Assembly (NCBI GenBank): GCA_016125505.1
Contig: WGLP01000003.1
Span: 813,911-877,910, forward strand
DNA length: 64,000 nucleotides
Source: Gammaproteobacteria bacterium
GTDB taxonomy: Bacteria; Pseudomonadota; Gammaproteobacteria; UBA6429; Thiohalophilaceae
Reading direction: 5' to 3'
The translations under genes and the position numbers were made by a program. Positions 19,547 to 29,736 of the stretch are shown here, piece after piece. Below the pieces are notes generated by a model. That model searched no databases and was not told the DNA's origin. It was given only the letters and a program-made list of their open reading frames with translations. How positions within the stretch are numbered: position 1 is the stretch's first letter; each line of letters opens with the position of its first letter.

Positions 19547-20710
19547 TTACTGCGCGTTGGCGATTTGCCGGATGTTTTCGCTGAGGTTGTCCATGTTGTG
19601 GCCAACCTGATTGAGGCCATCCAGGGTTTCCACGGTCAATTCGCTGACGTCGTCGATGGTCTCCACGTTGTTTTTCACTTCCTGGGTCACAGCGGATTGT
19701 TCTTCGGCAGCGCTGGCGATCTGGGTGTTCATGATCTTGATGCGCTCTACCGCGGAGGTGATGGCGTCCAGTGCGGCCACGGCTTGCGATACCTGTTGCA
19801 CCGAGTCTTGCGCGATTTCATGTCCCCCGGACATCGTGGCCGATGCACTTTGGGCGGCCTGTTGTAGACGTTGGATCATGCTCTCGATCTCGGAAGTCGA
19901 CTGATGTGTGCGGCTGGCCAGCGAACGCACTTCATCGGCGACCACGGCAAAACCGCGTCCCTGTTCACCGGCACGCGCTGCCTCAATTGCGGCATTGAGT
20001 GCCAGCAGGTTGGTTTGTTCGGCGATGCCTTTAATCACATCGAGGATGGCGCCGATGCTGTCGCTGTCCCGCGCCAGGTTGGCGATGACAGACGAGGACT
20101 GTTCCACCTGTTCGGCGAGTTCGTTAATTGCGCCGGTGGTGGCGTGCAGGATGGTCTGGCCTTCGCGGGCACTCGCCTCCGCCTTGTTGGCGGCCTCGGA
20201 GGCATCGTGGGCACTGGACGAAACGGACTCGGCGGCGCTGAGCATTTCCGCCATGGCGCGCGTGAGTTTCTCGGTCTCTTTTTTCTGGTGGTTTACACCC
20301 TGGTTGGTGAGCGCAATCGAGTTGGTGACGTCGTGCGCCTGATTCTGCACTTCGTTGGCGATCTGGTTCAGGTGTGATACCAGGTCCTCGTCCCGGTTCT
20401 GTAATGCCTGGTTAACCGTTGCCAGCAGTTTCGCCTCATCCCGATCATTGGGATAGCCGTGTGCCACCAGCCAGTGGCGCAGGGCGGCGATCGGCTGGCG
20501 CCGCAGACCGTCGAATCGGCGCTGGCCCGCCAGTGACAGCAAGAGCACGGCGATGCTGGCGCCAATCAGCATGGACTTGTCGGTCAACCAGTTCAGGGCG
20601 ATCGCCGCGATGAAACCGGCCCAGAGCACGAGGTTAAACAAGATCTTCCAGCTGGCGGCGGACGGTTGAAAAATATGGGAATCTTTGTGTTTTTCTTGGT
20701 TTTGCGACAT
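19547..20710 (-). CDS. Methyl-accepting chemotaxis-like protein without a periplasmic sensor
   Basis: 387 residues from ATG 20710, preceded by an AGGAGA ribosome site. Two close membrane helices (~22-40, 46-62) with almost no periplasmic loop lead into a cytoplasmic signalling domain with the conserved hairpin tip [20 protein letters not shown] and [15 protein letters not shown]. No HAMP domain is recognisable. It may sense through its membrane or cytoplasmic part, or interact with another receptor. No che or flagellar genes are nearby. Confidence 0.88.
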   Translation of the reverse strand: MSQNQEKHKDSHIFQPSAASWKILFNLVLWAGFIAAIALNWLTDKSMLIGASIAVLLLSLAGQRRFDGLRRQPIAALRHWLVAHGYPNDRDEAKLLATVNQALQNRDEDLVSHLNQIANEVQNQAHDVTNSIALTNQGVNHQKKETEKLTRAMAEMLSAAESVSSSAHDASEAANKAEASAREGQTILHATTGAINELAEQVEQSSSVIANLARDSDSIGAILDVIKGIAEQTNLLALNAAIEAARAGEQGRGFAVVADEVRSLASRTHQSTSEIESMIQRLQQAAQSASATMSGGHEIAQDSVQQVSQAVAALDAITSAVERIKIMNTQIASAAEEQSAVTQEVKNNVETIDDVSELTVETLDGLNQVGHNMDNLSENIRQIANAQ

Positions 20711-20876
20711 TGCATATTCTCCTGGAGGCGAAAGTGTCCAGATGGGTACTATTTCGACCTTTTTGGGTGCGTGCTTTAGGTGCAGAAGGGAGAATTCTGA
20801 GAAAATATTTACGGGCATGTTGGCCTGCGATTGTTGTTAAAATCCGCCCTCACCCATACGGAGGCCTCATCAGCAC

Positions 20877-22223
20877 ATGCAAGACTATGATTTGATTGCC
20901 ATTGGTGCCGGCAGCGGCGGTCTGTCCGCGGCCGAGCGGGCAGCGGAATACGGCGCGCGCACGGCAGTGATTGAAGTCGGCCGCCTGGGCGGCACCTGCG
21001 TCAACGTGGGTTGCGTGCCCAAGAAGGTGATGTGGTTCGGCGCCCAACTGGCGGATCATTTGCGCGACATGCCCAGCTATGGGTTCGATGTCAGTCTCAA
21101 GCGCTTCGACTGGGCCACTTTGGTAAAGGCCCGGGAACAATATATAAAAGGTATCAATGACTGGTACGGCCAGTATCTGCGGGACAGCAAGATCGACCAC
21201 ATCGTCGGGCAGGCCCGTTTCGTCGACGCACATACCCTCGCCGTGGGCGACCAGCACTACCGCGCCGAGCACATCGTGATTGCGCCCGGTGCCTACCCTG
21301 TCGTGCCGAGTATTCCCGGCGCCGAACACGGCATTACCTCGGACGGTTTCTTTGCCCTCACAGAACAACCGCGGCGGGTGGCCATCGTGGGCGCCGGTTA
21401 TATCGCGGTGGAGCTGGCCGGAGTGCTGAACAGTCTCGGTTGCGAGGTCAGCATGTTACTGCGCCGCGATCATTTCCTGGCGAGTTTCGACCCCATGCTG
21501 CGCGAGACACTGATGGAAGAAATGAATAACGCCGGCGTGCACTTCATTACCCAGGTCAATGTCGAGCGCGTGGAGAAAAACGCGCAAGGCAAGCTGAGCG
21601 TGTACTGCCAGAGCGGCATTACCCTCGGTGATCTCGACTGCCTGATCTGGGCCGTGGGCCGTGCGCCCAACACCCAGGACCTCAACCTGGCAGTGACTGG
21701 GATCGATGTCACCGAGGGCGGTTATGTGCCCACGGACGAGTATCAGAACACGAACGTGCCCGGGATCTATGCCGTCGGTGACGTGACCGGCCGTGCCCAA
21801 TTAACGCCGGTCGCGATCGCGGCGGCGCGACGTCTTTCCGATCGTCTGTTCAACAATATGCCCGAGCGCAAACTCGATTACAGTAATATTCCCACCGTTG
21901 TCTTCTCCCATCCGCCCATCGGGACGGTCGGCCTGACTGAAGACGAGGCGCGCGCGATTCATGGCGAGGCCGTCAAGGTTTATCAGACCGGGTTTACGCC
22001 CATGTACCATGCCATCAGCGCGCACAAGCAACGCACGGCGATGAAGCTGGTGTGTGTGGGCGCGGAGGAGACGGTGGTGGGTTGTCACATCATCGGCACC
22101 GGCGCCGATGAAATGCTGCAAGGTTTTGCGGTGGCCATCAAGATGGGTGCACGCAAGCGTGATTTTGATAACACCGTGGCGATTCACCCGACATCATCAG
22201 AAGAATTGGTCACCATGCGCTAA
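20877..22223 (+). CDS. gor: Glutathione-disulfide reductase
   Basis: 448 residues. FAD- and NADPH-dependent reductase with the redox pair C41/C46 in [16 protein letters not shown] motif GAGSGG, NAD(P) motif [11 protein letters not shown], and the C-terminal catalytic HPTSSEEL motif (His-Glu pair). It keeps glutathione reduced. Divergent from the chemoreceptor-like gene; followed after 11 bases by the gamma-carbonic anhydrase gene. Confidence 0.94.
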   Translation: MQDYDLIAIGAGSGGLSAAERAAEYGARTAVIEVGRLGGTCVNVGCVPKKVMWFGAQLADHLRDMPSYGFDVSLKRFDWATLVKAREQYIKGINDWYGQYLRDSKIDHIVGQARFVDAHTLAVGDQHYRAEHIVIAPGAYPVVPSIPGAEHGITSDGFFALTEQPRRVAIVGAGYIAVELAGVLNSLGCEVSMLLRRDHFLASFDPMLRETLMEEMNNAGVHFITQVNVERVEKNAQGKLSVYCQSGITLGDLDCLIWAVGRAPNTQDLNLAVTGIDVTEGGYVPTDEYQNTNVPGIYAVGDVTGRAQLTPVAIAAARRLSDRLFNNMPERKLDYSNIPTVVFSHPPIGTVGLTEDEARAIHGEAVKVYQTGFTPMYHAISAHKQRTAMKLVCVGAEETVVGCHIIGTGADEMLQGFAVAIKMGARKRDFDNTVAIHPTSSEELVTMR

Positions 22224-22234
22224 TAACATTGAGT

Positions 22235-22771
22235 ATGAGCATCCGTTCCTTTGATAATACGACGCCACAATTGGCTGATGGTGTGTTTGTTGATGAGACC
22301 GCACTGGTGATCGGTGATGTGCACATCGGTAGTGACAGTTCGATCTGGCCGTACACGGTCGTGCGTGGCGACGTAAATCAAATCCGCATCGGTGCGCGCA
22401 GTAACATCCAGGATCACTGTACCCTGCACGTAACGCACAAGAGTCATTACAACCCGGACGGCGCGACGTGTGTTGTCGGCGATGATGTTACCGTCGGTCA
22501 TCAGGTCATCTTGCATGCCTGTCATATCGCCAGCCGTTGTTTGATCGGCATGGGTTCCATCATCATGGACAAGGTGCAGGTCGGTGAATATACCCTGATC
22601 GGCGCCGGCAGCCTGATCACCGAAGGCAGTGTGCTCGACGGCGGTTTGTGGATTGGCCGGCCAGCGCGGCGTCTGCGAGCACTCACCGACGAAGAAAAGG
22701 AATACATTTTATATTCCGCGCAGAATTACGTGCGCCTGGCAAAGCGCCACCGAGGGAATAATAAGACATGA
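22235..22771 (+). CDS. Gamma-carbonic anhydrase-like hexapeptide protein (YrdA)
   Basis: 178 residues from ATG 22235; an in-frame TTG at 22229 is less likely. Left-handed beta-helix with hexapeptide repeats and putative metal-binding His positions in HVTHKSHYNPDG and VGHQVILHAC. It closely resembles E. coli YrdA and CaiE-type proteins. Carbonic anhydrase activity is not proven for all members. Its stop overlaps the HPP gene start by four bases (ATGA), so both should be cotranslated. Confidence 0.92.
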   Translation: MSIRSFDNTTPQLADGVFVDETALVIGDVHIGSDSSIWPYTVVRGDVNQIRIGARSNIQDHCTLHVTHKSHYNPDGATCVVGDDVTVGHQVILHACHIASRCLIGMGSIIMDKVQVGEYTLIGAGSLITEGSVLDGGLWIGRPARRLRALTDEEKEYILYSAQNYVRLAKRHRGNNKT

Positions 22772-23718
22772 ATAATGAGAAGGCCCTGAACTGGTTTGTG
22801 CAATTGATTGGGATCGATCTGGAAAAAGTCAGTCATCACGAACGCATCATTTCGGCAGTCGGTGGGTTTCTCGGAATCGCCGGTATTCTGCTTGTATCCA
22901 CATCGGTGTTACCGCCGGCCAGCGCCGGCTTGATCGTCGCCTCCATGGGCGCATCCGCTGTGCTTCTATTTGCCGTGCCACACGGAAAACTGTCGCAGCC
23001 CTGGGCACTCATCGGTGGCCATCTTATTTCCGCCTGTATCGGTGTGACGATTGGCAAACTGGTACCCGAGACGACATTGGCCGCGGCACTGGCCGTTGGC
23101 CTGGCCATTGGCGCCATGCATTACACGCGCTGCATTCATCCACCCGGCGGCGCCAGCGCACTGGCGGCCGTAGTCAGCGGCAGCAAGGTGCATGCATTGG
23201 GTTATATGTATGTGCTGACACCGGTGGCCCTGAACGTGGCGATCATTTTGCTGGTGGCGATTCTGGTGAATTTACCCTTTGCGTGGCGACGTTATCCGGC
23301 TGGCCTGAAGACACTGATGGCCAGACTCAGGCCCGAGGCCACACGTGAGCTACACGAACAGCCCGGAATACAGGTCAATGATATTCGTTACGCCATCCAG
23401 CAGATGGATATCGTGGTCGATGTGACCGACGATGATCTCAACGAGATCTTCCGGCTGGCGCAACAGCACGCGAGTGAAGGTCATCTCGCTGCTGACACGA
23501 TTCAACTGGGCAAATCCTACAGCAATGGTGATTATGGCAACGACTGGTCAGTCCGCATGGTCGTCGATGAGTCCAGTGAAACCAACCAGGTGATCTACCG
23601 TGTCCTCGCCGGTAAGAACCGGCGCAGCACCGGCGTCTGCACGCGCGAAGAGTTTGCGCGGTGGGCCAAGTACGAGGTGTTCCGGAATGAAAACAGCTGG
23701 CAGCGCGTTGAGGCGTGA
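22768..23718 (+). CDS. HPP-family membrane protein with a C-terminal soluble extension
   Basis: 316 residues. The N-terminal ~185 residues contain four or more membrane helices and the family motif HPPGGASAL. Cyanobacterial HPP proteins have been implicated in nitrite transport; others are uncharacterised. The C-terminal ~125 residues (from about 195) form a soluble domain with an AIQQMDIVVDVTDDDLNEIF segment that I do not recognise. It is translationally coupled to the gamma-carbonic anhydrase upstream and convergent with mtgA. Confidence 0.8.
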   Translation: MNNEKALNWFVQLIGIDLEKVSHHERIISAVGGFLGIAGILLVSTSVLPPASAGLIVASMGASAVLLFAVPHGKLSQPWALIGGHLISACIGVTIGKLVPETTLAAALAVGLAIGAMHYTRCIHPPGGASALAAVVSGSKVHALGYMYVLTPVALNVAIILLVAILVNLPFAWRRYPAGLKTLMARLRPEATRELHEQPGIQVNDIRYAIQQMDIVVDVTDDDLNEIFRLAQQHASEGHLAADTIQLGKSYSNGDYGNDWSVRMVVDESSETNQVIYRVLAGKNRRSTGVCTREEFARWAKYEVFRNENSWQRVEA

Positions 23719-23743
23719 GGTTTAAGTTTTAAAAATACCGTTA

Positions 23744-24511
23744 TTACTTTCCTTCTTCCTGTTTCATCATCCAGCCATAGATTCGCTCCACGCGTTGCGT
23801 AAAGTTGCGCGTGCGCGTTTGCGGATTGTTCTTTTTCGGGCTGGGCAGGGTGGCGGCGAGCTGTGCGGCCTGGTAGTCGTTTAGCTGGCTTGCCGGGATG
23901 TGCCAGTAGTATTGTGCCGCGGCCTCCACTCCATAGATGCCTTCACCGAACTCGGCAATGTTGAGATAGGTTGTCAGAATACGCTGTTTGCTGACCTTCA
24001 TTTCCATGGCGAGCGTCAGGATCAATTCATGCCATTTGCGCAGCGGGTTGCGGGCACTGCTGAAATAAAGATTTTTGATCGTTTGTTGCGAGATGGTGCT
24101 GCCGCCATATCTGAATTTACCCAGTTCGAGATTGCTGTCCATGGCATCCATGAAGGCCAGCAGGTCAATGCCGTGATGCCGGTAAAAGCGCGCGTCTTCG
24201 GCAACGACGACGGCGCGGCGCAGATCGCGCGGGATCTGGTCCGGGGCGACGGGGATCCACTGCAGCGGCGGCAAGGCGGGATTGCGTTTGCGCTGTGCCT
24301 GATAGTTGAGAATGAATTGCGATTGCAGTGCCCTGCCTTGTCCGAACTGTTGCCAGTCAGGCCAAATACGCATCAGATAGAAGGCATCCAGCACCAGTAA
24401 TACCAGTGCAATACGCCAGGTCCAGCGTAAACCGCGGGCGAGACGGCTGCCGGATTTCCGGTGTCGTGAGCGGCGTTTACGCCACCAATTTTGTAGGAAT
24501 AGTCCCGTCAT
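23744..24511 (-). CDS. mtgA: Monofunctional peptidoglycan glycosyltransferase
   Basis: 255 residues. A basic N-terminus and one membrane helix (~32-50) are followed by a GT51 domain with catalytic E105 in VVVAEDARFYRHHG and the second motif GGSTISQQTIKNLYF. It polymerises lipid II in the periplasm; there is no transpeptidase domain. ATG 24511 gives the standard length. Divergent from the cco operon with 160 bases between that hold the FNR box. Confidence 0.95.
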   Translation of the reverse strand: MTGLFLQNWWRKRRSRHRKSGSRLARGLRWTWRIALVLLVLDAFYLMRIWPDWQQFGQGRALQSQFILNYQAQRKRNPALPPLQWIPVAPDQIPRDLRRAVVVAEDARFYRHHGIDLLAFMDAMDSNLELGKFRYGGSTISQQTIKNLYFSSARNPLRKWHELILTLAMEMKVSKQRILTTYLNIAEFGEGIYGVEAAAQYYWHIPASQLNDYQAAQLAATLPSPKKNNPQTRTRNFTQRVERIYGWMMKQEEGK

Positions 24512-24594
24512 ACCGTTACGGTCCGAAAAGGTCGTTCTCTCATTGTCTGCTATATTGAAACGAGTCGCTGAGCGTTGCAGTCGCTGATATTTGC

Positions 24595-24608
24595 TTGATC
24601 CAGATCAG
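24595..24608 (+). promoter_or_regulatory. FNR/Anr box upstream of ccoN
   Basis: TTGATCCAGATCAG matches the consensus TTGAT-N4-ATCAA at nine of ten defined positions. Its centre (24601.5) lies 29.5 bases before a TACCCT hexamer at 24631-24636 that could be a -10 element, which is the geometry of a class II FNR promoter. It sits 64 bases before ccoN, and an fnr gene is at 30026-30751, so activation of the oxidase under low oxygen is the likely function. Confidence 0.82.
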
Positions 24609-24671
24609 CGTAAGCTTGGTCGCGGTCTTTTACCCTGCCACCAAAATTACGAATGATAAAAGTGAGGACCT

Positions 24672-26093
24672 ATGCAAACACAAGACTCCTATAATTACAA
24701 AGTCGTCAAGCAGTTTGCAGTGATGACCGTCATATGGGGCATCGTAGGGATGTTGGTCGGCCTTATCATTGCAGCACAACTGCGTTGGCCGGCCTTAAAC
24801 TTCGATATTCCCTGGCTGACTTTCAGTCACTTGCGGCCACTGCACACCAATGCGGTTATTTTTGCATTTGGCGGCTCGGCATTGATAGGGACATCGTACT
24901 ACGTGGTGCAGCGCACCAGCCAGGTTCGCTTATTCAGTGACGGGCTGGCGGCGTTCACGTTCTGGGGCTGGAACCTGATTATCGTCCTGGCTGCCATTAC
25001 CTTGCCACTGGGTATGACTTCCGGTAAGGAATACGCCGAACTGGAATGGCCGATTGATATCCTGATTGCCGTTGTGTGGGTGGCGTATGCCATCGTGTTT
25101 TTCGGCACCATCGCGAAACGCCAGGTGAAACACATCTATGTGGCAAACTGGTTCTATGGTGCGTTCATTCTCACCATCGCGATTCTGCATATCGTCAACA
25201 GTGCCGAATTGCCATTGACCTTCTGGCCGATGAAATCCTACTCAGTGTATGCCGGTGCCGTCGATGCGATGGTGCAATGGTGGTACGGCCATAACGCGGT
25301 GGGCTTCTTCCTGACGGCAGGCTTTCTCGGCATGATGTACTACTTCGTACCGAAGCAGGCGGGTCGTCCGGTGTACTCCTATCGCCTGTCAGTTGTGCAC
25401 TTCTGGGCGCTGATTTCGCTGTACATGTGGGCCGGTCCGCACCACCTGCATTACACCGCCCTGCCCGACTGGGCGCAGTCACTGGGTATGGTGTTCTCGC
25501 TGATGCTGCTGGCACCGAGCTGGGGCGGTATGATCAACGGCATCATGACCCTGTCCGGCGCCTGGCACAAACTGCGCACGGACCCGATCCTCAAGTTCAT
25601 GATCGTCTCACTGTCGTTCTACGGCATGTCGACCTTCGAAGGCCCGATGATGTCGATCAAGACCGTGAACGCACTTTCCCACTACACCGACTGGACCATC
25701 GGCCACGTACACTCCGGTGCGCTGGGTTGGGTGGGCTTCATCACCATGGGCTCGATTTACTTCCTGATCCCCAAGCTGTATGGCCGCGAACGCATGTACT
25801 CTACCCGGCTGATCGATGTGCATCTATGGGTCGCTACCATCGGTATCGTGTTGTACATCGTGGCGATGTGGATTTCCGGGGTCATGCAGGGCCTGATGTG
25901 GCGCGAAGTCAATCCGGACGGCACGCTGGCTTACAGCTTCGTACAGTCACTCAAGGAAATGTATCCGTATTACACCGTGCGCTTCCTCGGGGGTGTGCTG
26001 TATTTCGTGGGGATGCTGATCATGGGCTACAACGTCTACAAGACCATTATCGGTGCAACGCCGCAACCCGCCACTCAGACGCAAACGGCTTAA
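24672..26093 (+). CDS. ccoN: cbb3-type cytochrome c oxidase subunit I
   Basis: 473 residues, about 12 membrane helices. Catalytic subunit of the high-affinity terminal oxidase, carrying low-spin haem b and the haem b3-CuB centre. His ligand regions are visible in [12 protein letters not shown] (low-spin haem), [13 protein letters not shown] (CuB with the cross-linked Tyr region) and [15 protein letters not shown], with the C-terminal [12 protein letters not shown] for haem ligands. First gene of ccoNOQPGH; preceded by an FNR box. ATG 24672 is preceded by AGTGAGGA. Confidence 0.97.
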   Translation: MQTQDSYNYKVVKQFAVMTVIWGIVGMLVGLIIAAQLRWPALNFDIPWLTFSHLRPLHTNAVIFAFGGSALIGTSYYVVQRTSQVRLFSDGLAAFTFWGWNLIIVLAAITLPLGMTSGKEYAELEWPIDILIAVVWVAYAIVFFGTIAKRQVKHIYVANWFYGAFILTIAILHIVNSAELPLTFWPMKSYSVYAGAVDAMVQWWYGHNAVGFFLTAGFLGMMYYFVPKQAGRPVYSYRLSVVHFWALISLYMWAGPHHLHYTALPDWAQSLGMVFSLMLLAPSWGGMINGIMTLSGAWHKLRTDPILKFMIVSLSFYGMSTFEGPMMSIKTVNALSHYTDWTIGHVHSGALGWVGFITMGSIYFLIPKLYGRERMYSTRLIDVHLWVATIGIVLYIVAMWISGVMQGLMWREVNPDGTLAYSFVQSLKEMYPYYTVRFLGGVLYFVGMLIMGYNVYKTIIGATPQPATQTQTA

Positions 26094-26105
26094 GGGAGAC
26101 AGACC

Positions 26106-26714
26106 ATGGGTCATGAAAAAGTAGAAACAAACGTCAGTCTGTTAATCATCCTGACCATCATCGTTGTGAGTATCGGCGGTCTCGTGGAGATCGTGCCGCT
26201 CATGTTCCTCAAGGACACAACTAAACCGGTCGAGGGTTTGAAACCTTATACCGCATTGCAGCTGGAAGGGCGTGACATCTATGTCCGTGAAGGCTGTTAT
26301 TTGTGTCACTCACAGATGATTCGTCCGTTCCGTGCCGAGACCGAGCGCTATGGTCACTACTCGGTGGCCGGTGAGTTCGTGTACGACCATCCGTTCCAGT
26401 GGGGTTCCAAGCGTACGGGGCCGGATCTGGCGCGCATTGGCGGTCGTTATTCCGATGACTGGCACCGCATCCATCTGCAGAACCCGCGCCTGGTGGTACC
26501 GGAATCCAACATGCCGGGTTTTCCCTGGTTAGCCAAGAACATGGTGGATGCCAGCGAGACACCGGCGAAGCTGAGGCTCATGCGTAAGCTTGGCGTACCG
26601 TACACCGATGCGGATGTTGCAGGCGCGGAAGCAGCCGTGAAGGGTAAAACCGAAATGGATGCCCTCGTTGCCTATCTGCAGTGCCTCGGCACCGACATCA
26701 AGACGCGGAGGTAA
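26106..26714 (+). CDS. ccoO: cbb3-type cytochrome c oxidase subunit II
   Basis: 202 residues. One N-terminal membrane helix (~12-34) anchors a periplasmic monohaem cytochrome c domain with C64, C67 and H68 in [10 protein letters not shown]; the distal Met ligand is likely in SNMPGFPW. It passes electrons from CcoP to CcoN. 12 bases after ccoN. Confidence 0.97.
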   Translation: MGHEKVETNVSLLIILTIIVVSIGGLVEIVPLMFLKDTTKPVEGLKPYTALQLEGRDIYVREGCYLCHSQMIRPFRAETERYGHYSVAGEFVYDHPFQWGSKRTGPDLARIGGRYSDDWHRIHLQNPRLVVPESNMPGFPWLAKNMVDASETPAKLRLMRKLGVPYTDADVAGAEAAVKGKTEMDALVAYLQCLGTDIKTRR

Positions 26715-26717
26715 GCG

Positions 26718-26897
26718 ATGGACATTAATGTATTTCATTCATGGTTTACCCTGGTGATGCTCATCCTGTTTGTATTGATCATCGGCTGGGCCTGGAGCAG
26801 TAAGCGCGTCAAAGAATTTCGTGAGGCCGCGAATCTGCCATTCGATGAACCGGAAAACCCGCGTCAAATTACCAATAATAAGGGAGGCGCCCAATGA
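26718..26897 (+). CDS. ccoQ: cbb3-type cytochrome c oxidase subunit IV (CcoQ)
   Basis: 59 residues: MDINVFHSWFT, then one membrane helix (residues ~10-26), a charged KRVKEFREA segment and a Pro/Glu-rich tail. Size, helix position and location between ccoO and ccoP identify it as CcoQ (FixQ), which stabilises the oxidase complex. Start ATG is three bases after the ccoO stop; its stop overlaps the ccoP start (ATGA). Confidence 0.92.
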   Translation: MDINVFHSWFTLVMLILFVLIIGWAWSSKRVKEFREAANLPFDEPENPRQITNNKGGAQ

Positions 26898-27793
26898 GCA
26901 ATAATTGGAGCTGGTATATCATCATACTGACCGCCATTAATATTCTGGCGTGTTTCTGGTTGATCCGCTGGAATAGTCAGCGGCGCGCGGGTGACGCCGC
27001 CGAAGGCGATACTACGGGTCATACCTGGGACGGCGACCTGCAGGAGTACAACAACCCCCTGCCGCGCTGGTGGTTGTGGTTGTTCTACATCACCATCGGC
27101 TTTGCCATCATCTACCTGATCATCTATCCCGGTATGGGCAAGTATAAAGGCACGTCCAAGTGGACCGAGGTCGAGCAATACAAGGAAGAGATGGCGGCAG
27201 CAGACAAGCAGTACGGCCCGATCTTTGCGGCCTATGCCAAGCAGCCGATCCCTGAACTGGCCAAGGATGCCAAGGCCATGGCTACCGGTCAGCGTCTGTT
27301 CCTGACGTATTGCGCCGTGTGTCATGGTTCCGATGCCGGTGGCGCGACGGGCTTCCCCAACCTTACCGACAGTGACTGGCTGTACGGCGGTGACCCTGCC
27401 ACCATCCAGACCACGATCCTGGACGGTCGCAACGGCATCATGCCGCCGTGGGGTTCTGCGCTCTCAGCACAACAGGTGGATGATGTCGTGGCTTATGTGT
27501 TGAGCCTGAGCGGGCGCGAGACGGATACCACCAAGGTCGAGGCCGGCAAGCAGGTATTTCAAACCTATTGCGTCGCCTGTCACGGTGCCGATGGCAAGGG
27601 TAATCCCGCCATGGGTGCCGCCAACCTGACCGATAAGATCTGGTTATACGGCGGCAGCCCCGGCACCATTAAGCAGACCATCGTAGAGGGCCGTACCGGC
27701 ATCATGCCGGCTCACCGCGAATTTCTGGGTGAGGAAAAGGTGCACCTGCTTGCAGCCTATGTTTATAGTCTGAGCCACGGTGCGGATAAATAG
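26894..27793 (+). CDS. ccoP: cbb3-type cytochrome c oxidase subunit III
   Basis: 299 residues. Two N-terminal membrane helices (~8-25 and ~60-80) and two cytochrome c domains with haem motifs C140-AV-C143-H144 and C226-VA-C229-H230. The WDGDLQEYNNPLPRWW motif between the helices is typical of CcoP. It receives electrons from soluble cytochromes and passes them to CcoO. Confidence 0.97.
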   Translation: MSNNWSWYIIILTAINILACFWLIRWNSQRRAGDAAEGDTTGHTWDGDLQEYNNPLPRWWLWLFYITIGFAIIYLIIYPGMGKYKGTSKWTEVEQYKEEMAAADKQYGPIFAAYAKQPIPELAKDAKAMATGQRLFLTYCAVCHGSDAGGATGFPNLTDSDWLYGGDPATIQTTILDGRNGIMPPWGSALSAQQVDDVVAYVLSLSGRETDTTKVEAGKQVFQTYCVACHGADGKGNPAMGAANLTDKIWLYGGSPGTIKQTIVEGRTGIMPAHREFLGEEKVHLLAAYVYSLSHGADK

Positions 27794-27813
27794 AGATGTA
27801 AAGAAGAGTTGTT

Positions 27814-29214
27814 ATGGAGCAAGTAAACGAAGCGAAGAACGAGCAAAAGGAAGGCGGATTTTATGTAAAGCATAAAAAGGTCTACCCGCGCGAAGTACAT
27901 GGACTGTTTGCACGGCTGCGCGTAACCGGTGTGCTGGTTCTCTTGGGTTTGTATTACTTCGTTCCATTCCTGCGCTGGGAGGGTCATCAGGCGGTCCTGT
28001 TTGACCTTCCCAACCGTCGGTTTTATGTCTTCGGGATTACCTTCTGGCCGCAGGATTTCTTTTACCTTGCCGTGTTGTTGATCATCGCGGCGCTTTCCCT
28101 GTTTTTCTTCACGGCGCTTGCCGGTCGTCTGTGGTGCGGTTACGCCTGCCCGCAGACGGTCTGGACCGAGGTATTTTTGTGGATCGAGCGTAAGATCGAG
28201 GGCGATCGCAACAAGCAAATCAAGCTCGATAATGCGCCGATGTCCGGGGCCAAGTTCGGTCGTAAAGGTCTGAAACACTTTATCTGGATCGTGTTTTCAC
28301 TCTGGACCGGGTTTACCTTCGTCGGTTATTTCACGCCTATCAATGATCTGGTGCAAAACTTTTTTCGGCTGGATTTGGGGCCGTGGGAATGGTTCTGGGT
28401 AATCTTTTACGGCTTTGCCACCTATGGCAATGCCGGCTGGATGCGCGAACAGGTCTGTATTTACATGTGTCCTTACGCGCGTTTCCAGAGCGCGATGTTC
28501 GATCGCAATACGCTGATCATTTCCTATGATGACAACCGCGGTGAACCGCGCGGTTCGCGTAAAAAGGATGCGGACTACAAGGCCAAAGGTCTGGGCGATT
28601 GTATCGACTGCACCATGTGCGTTCAGGTCTGTCCCACCGGGATTGATATCCGTGATGGCCTGCAATACCAATGCATCGGTTGTGCTGCATGTGTGGATGT
28701 GTGTGACGAAGTCATGGACAAGATGGGTTATCCCAAGGGCCTGGTGCGTTATACGACACAGAATGCCATCGACGGCATCAAGACGCGTGTGTTGCGGCCG
28801 CGTGTCATAGTGTATTTTCTGGTTCTGCTGACGATCACGGGCGCCCTGTTTTACAACATGCTAAATCGTGTACCGTTGGAGCTGGACGTGATCCGCGATC
28901 GAAATGCGCTGTATCGCACGACGGATGAAGGTATGGTTGAGAACATCTATACTCTCAAGATCGCAAACATGGATACTGTCGCGCATACCTACAAGATCAG
29001 CATTGAGAGTCCGTTTAAAGCCAGGCTGATCATGCGTGATGCTGAAATTCAGGTTCCTGCAGGTCAGTCCGGTGAGATACCGGCGCGTATCGAAGCCGAT
29101 CCGGCAGACCTGAAGAGTCTCAGTGAAGACGTTGTCTTTACGCTACAGGCGGTGGATAAGGACGATCTCCATGTGACAAGAACCGGTGTTTTCCTCGGAC
29201 CCGTAAGGCATTAA
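27814..29214 (+). CDS. ccoG: cbb3 oxidase assembly ferredoxin CcoG (RdxA/FixG)
   Basis: 466 residues. Several membrane helices, a CGYACPQTVW motif, two 4Fe-4S ligand clusters (CIDCTMCVQVCP and CIGCAACVDVC), and a C-terminal Ig-like periplasmic domain. CcoG is a Cu(II) reductase that helps copper delivery to CcoN. Located 20 bases after ccoP and two bases before ccoH. Confidence 0.96.
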   Translation: MEQVNEAKNEQKEGGFYVKHKKVYPREVHGLFARLRVTGVLVLLGLYYFVPFLRWEGHQAVLFDLPNRRFYVFGITFWPQDFFYLAVLLIIAALSLFFFTALAGRLWCGYACPQTVWTEVFLWIERKIEGDRNKQIKLDNAPMSGAKFGRKGLKHFIWIVFSLWTGFTFVGYFTPINDLVQNFFRLDLGPWEWFWVIFYGFATYGNAGWMREQVCIYMCPYARFQSAMFDRNTLIISYDDNRGEPRGSRKKDADYKAKGLGDCIDCTMCVQVCPTGIDIRDGLQYQCIGCAACVDVCDEVMDKMGYPKGLVRYTTQNAIDGIKTRVLRPRVIVYFLVLLTITGALFYNMLNRVPLELDVIRDRNALYRTTDEGMVENIYTLKIANMDTVAHTYKISIESPFKARLIMRDAEIQVPAGQSGEIPARIEADPADLKSLSEDVVFTLQAVDKDDLHVTRTGVFLGPVRH

Positions 29215-29216
29215 TT

Positions 29217-29723
29217 ATGTCGGATGAACAAGCGAAAGTGTTGCCGTGGTATCGTCATCGATGGCCCTGGTATATTATCGGCCTGTTGTCGCTCGGTGTG
29301 TTTGGCTCAGGCATATTGGTTATCTCTGCGATTGACAATCAGGACCCTGTTGTTGCTGACGACTATTACAAGGAAGGCCTCGCCATCAACCAGACCTTAG
29401 ATCGGCAGCGTATGGCACAGACGATGGGCCTGTTGGCCCAGGTGCAGTATGATGCCGCCGATGGAATCCTCAGTGTGCGGCTGAGCGCCAAGGATGCCAT
29501 CACCGCGCCCACGCTCGAACTCTCTTTTTTCCACGCCACCCTGGCCAACCGCGATTACAGCGTGACACTTGTCAGGCAGAGTGCGGATGTATATCGTGCG
29601 TCACTGAAATCGCTGAGGCCAGGCAACTATGACCTGAAGCTGGAGCCACAGGATAAGGTCTGGCGTCTGGATGCGCATCTCACCTTGCCGGTGCAAAGCT
29701 GGCAACTAAAACCAGAGCTATAA
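29217..29723 (+). CDS. ccoH: FixH/CcoH-family assembly protein
   Basis: 168 residues. One membrane helix (~17-37) followed by a periplasmic beta-rich domain; the N-terminal WYRHRWPWYIIGLL pattern and the DDYYKEGLAINQTLDRQ motif define FixH (PF05751). Required for cbb3 assembly in several species. Starts two bases after ccoG. Confidence 0.92.
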   Translation: MSDEQAKVLPWYRHRWPWYIIGLLSLGVFGSGILVISAIDNQDPVVADDYYKEGLAINQTLDRQRMAQTMGLLAQVQYDAADGILSVRLSAKDAITAPTLELSFFHATLANRDYSVTLVRQSADVYRASLKSLRPGNYDLKLEPQDKVWRLDAHLTLPVQSWQLKPEL

Positions 29724-29736
29724 CGTGGGGGGTCGT

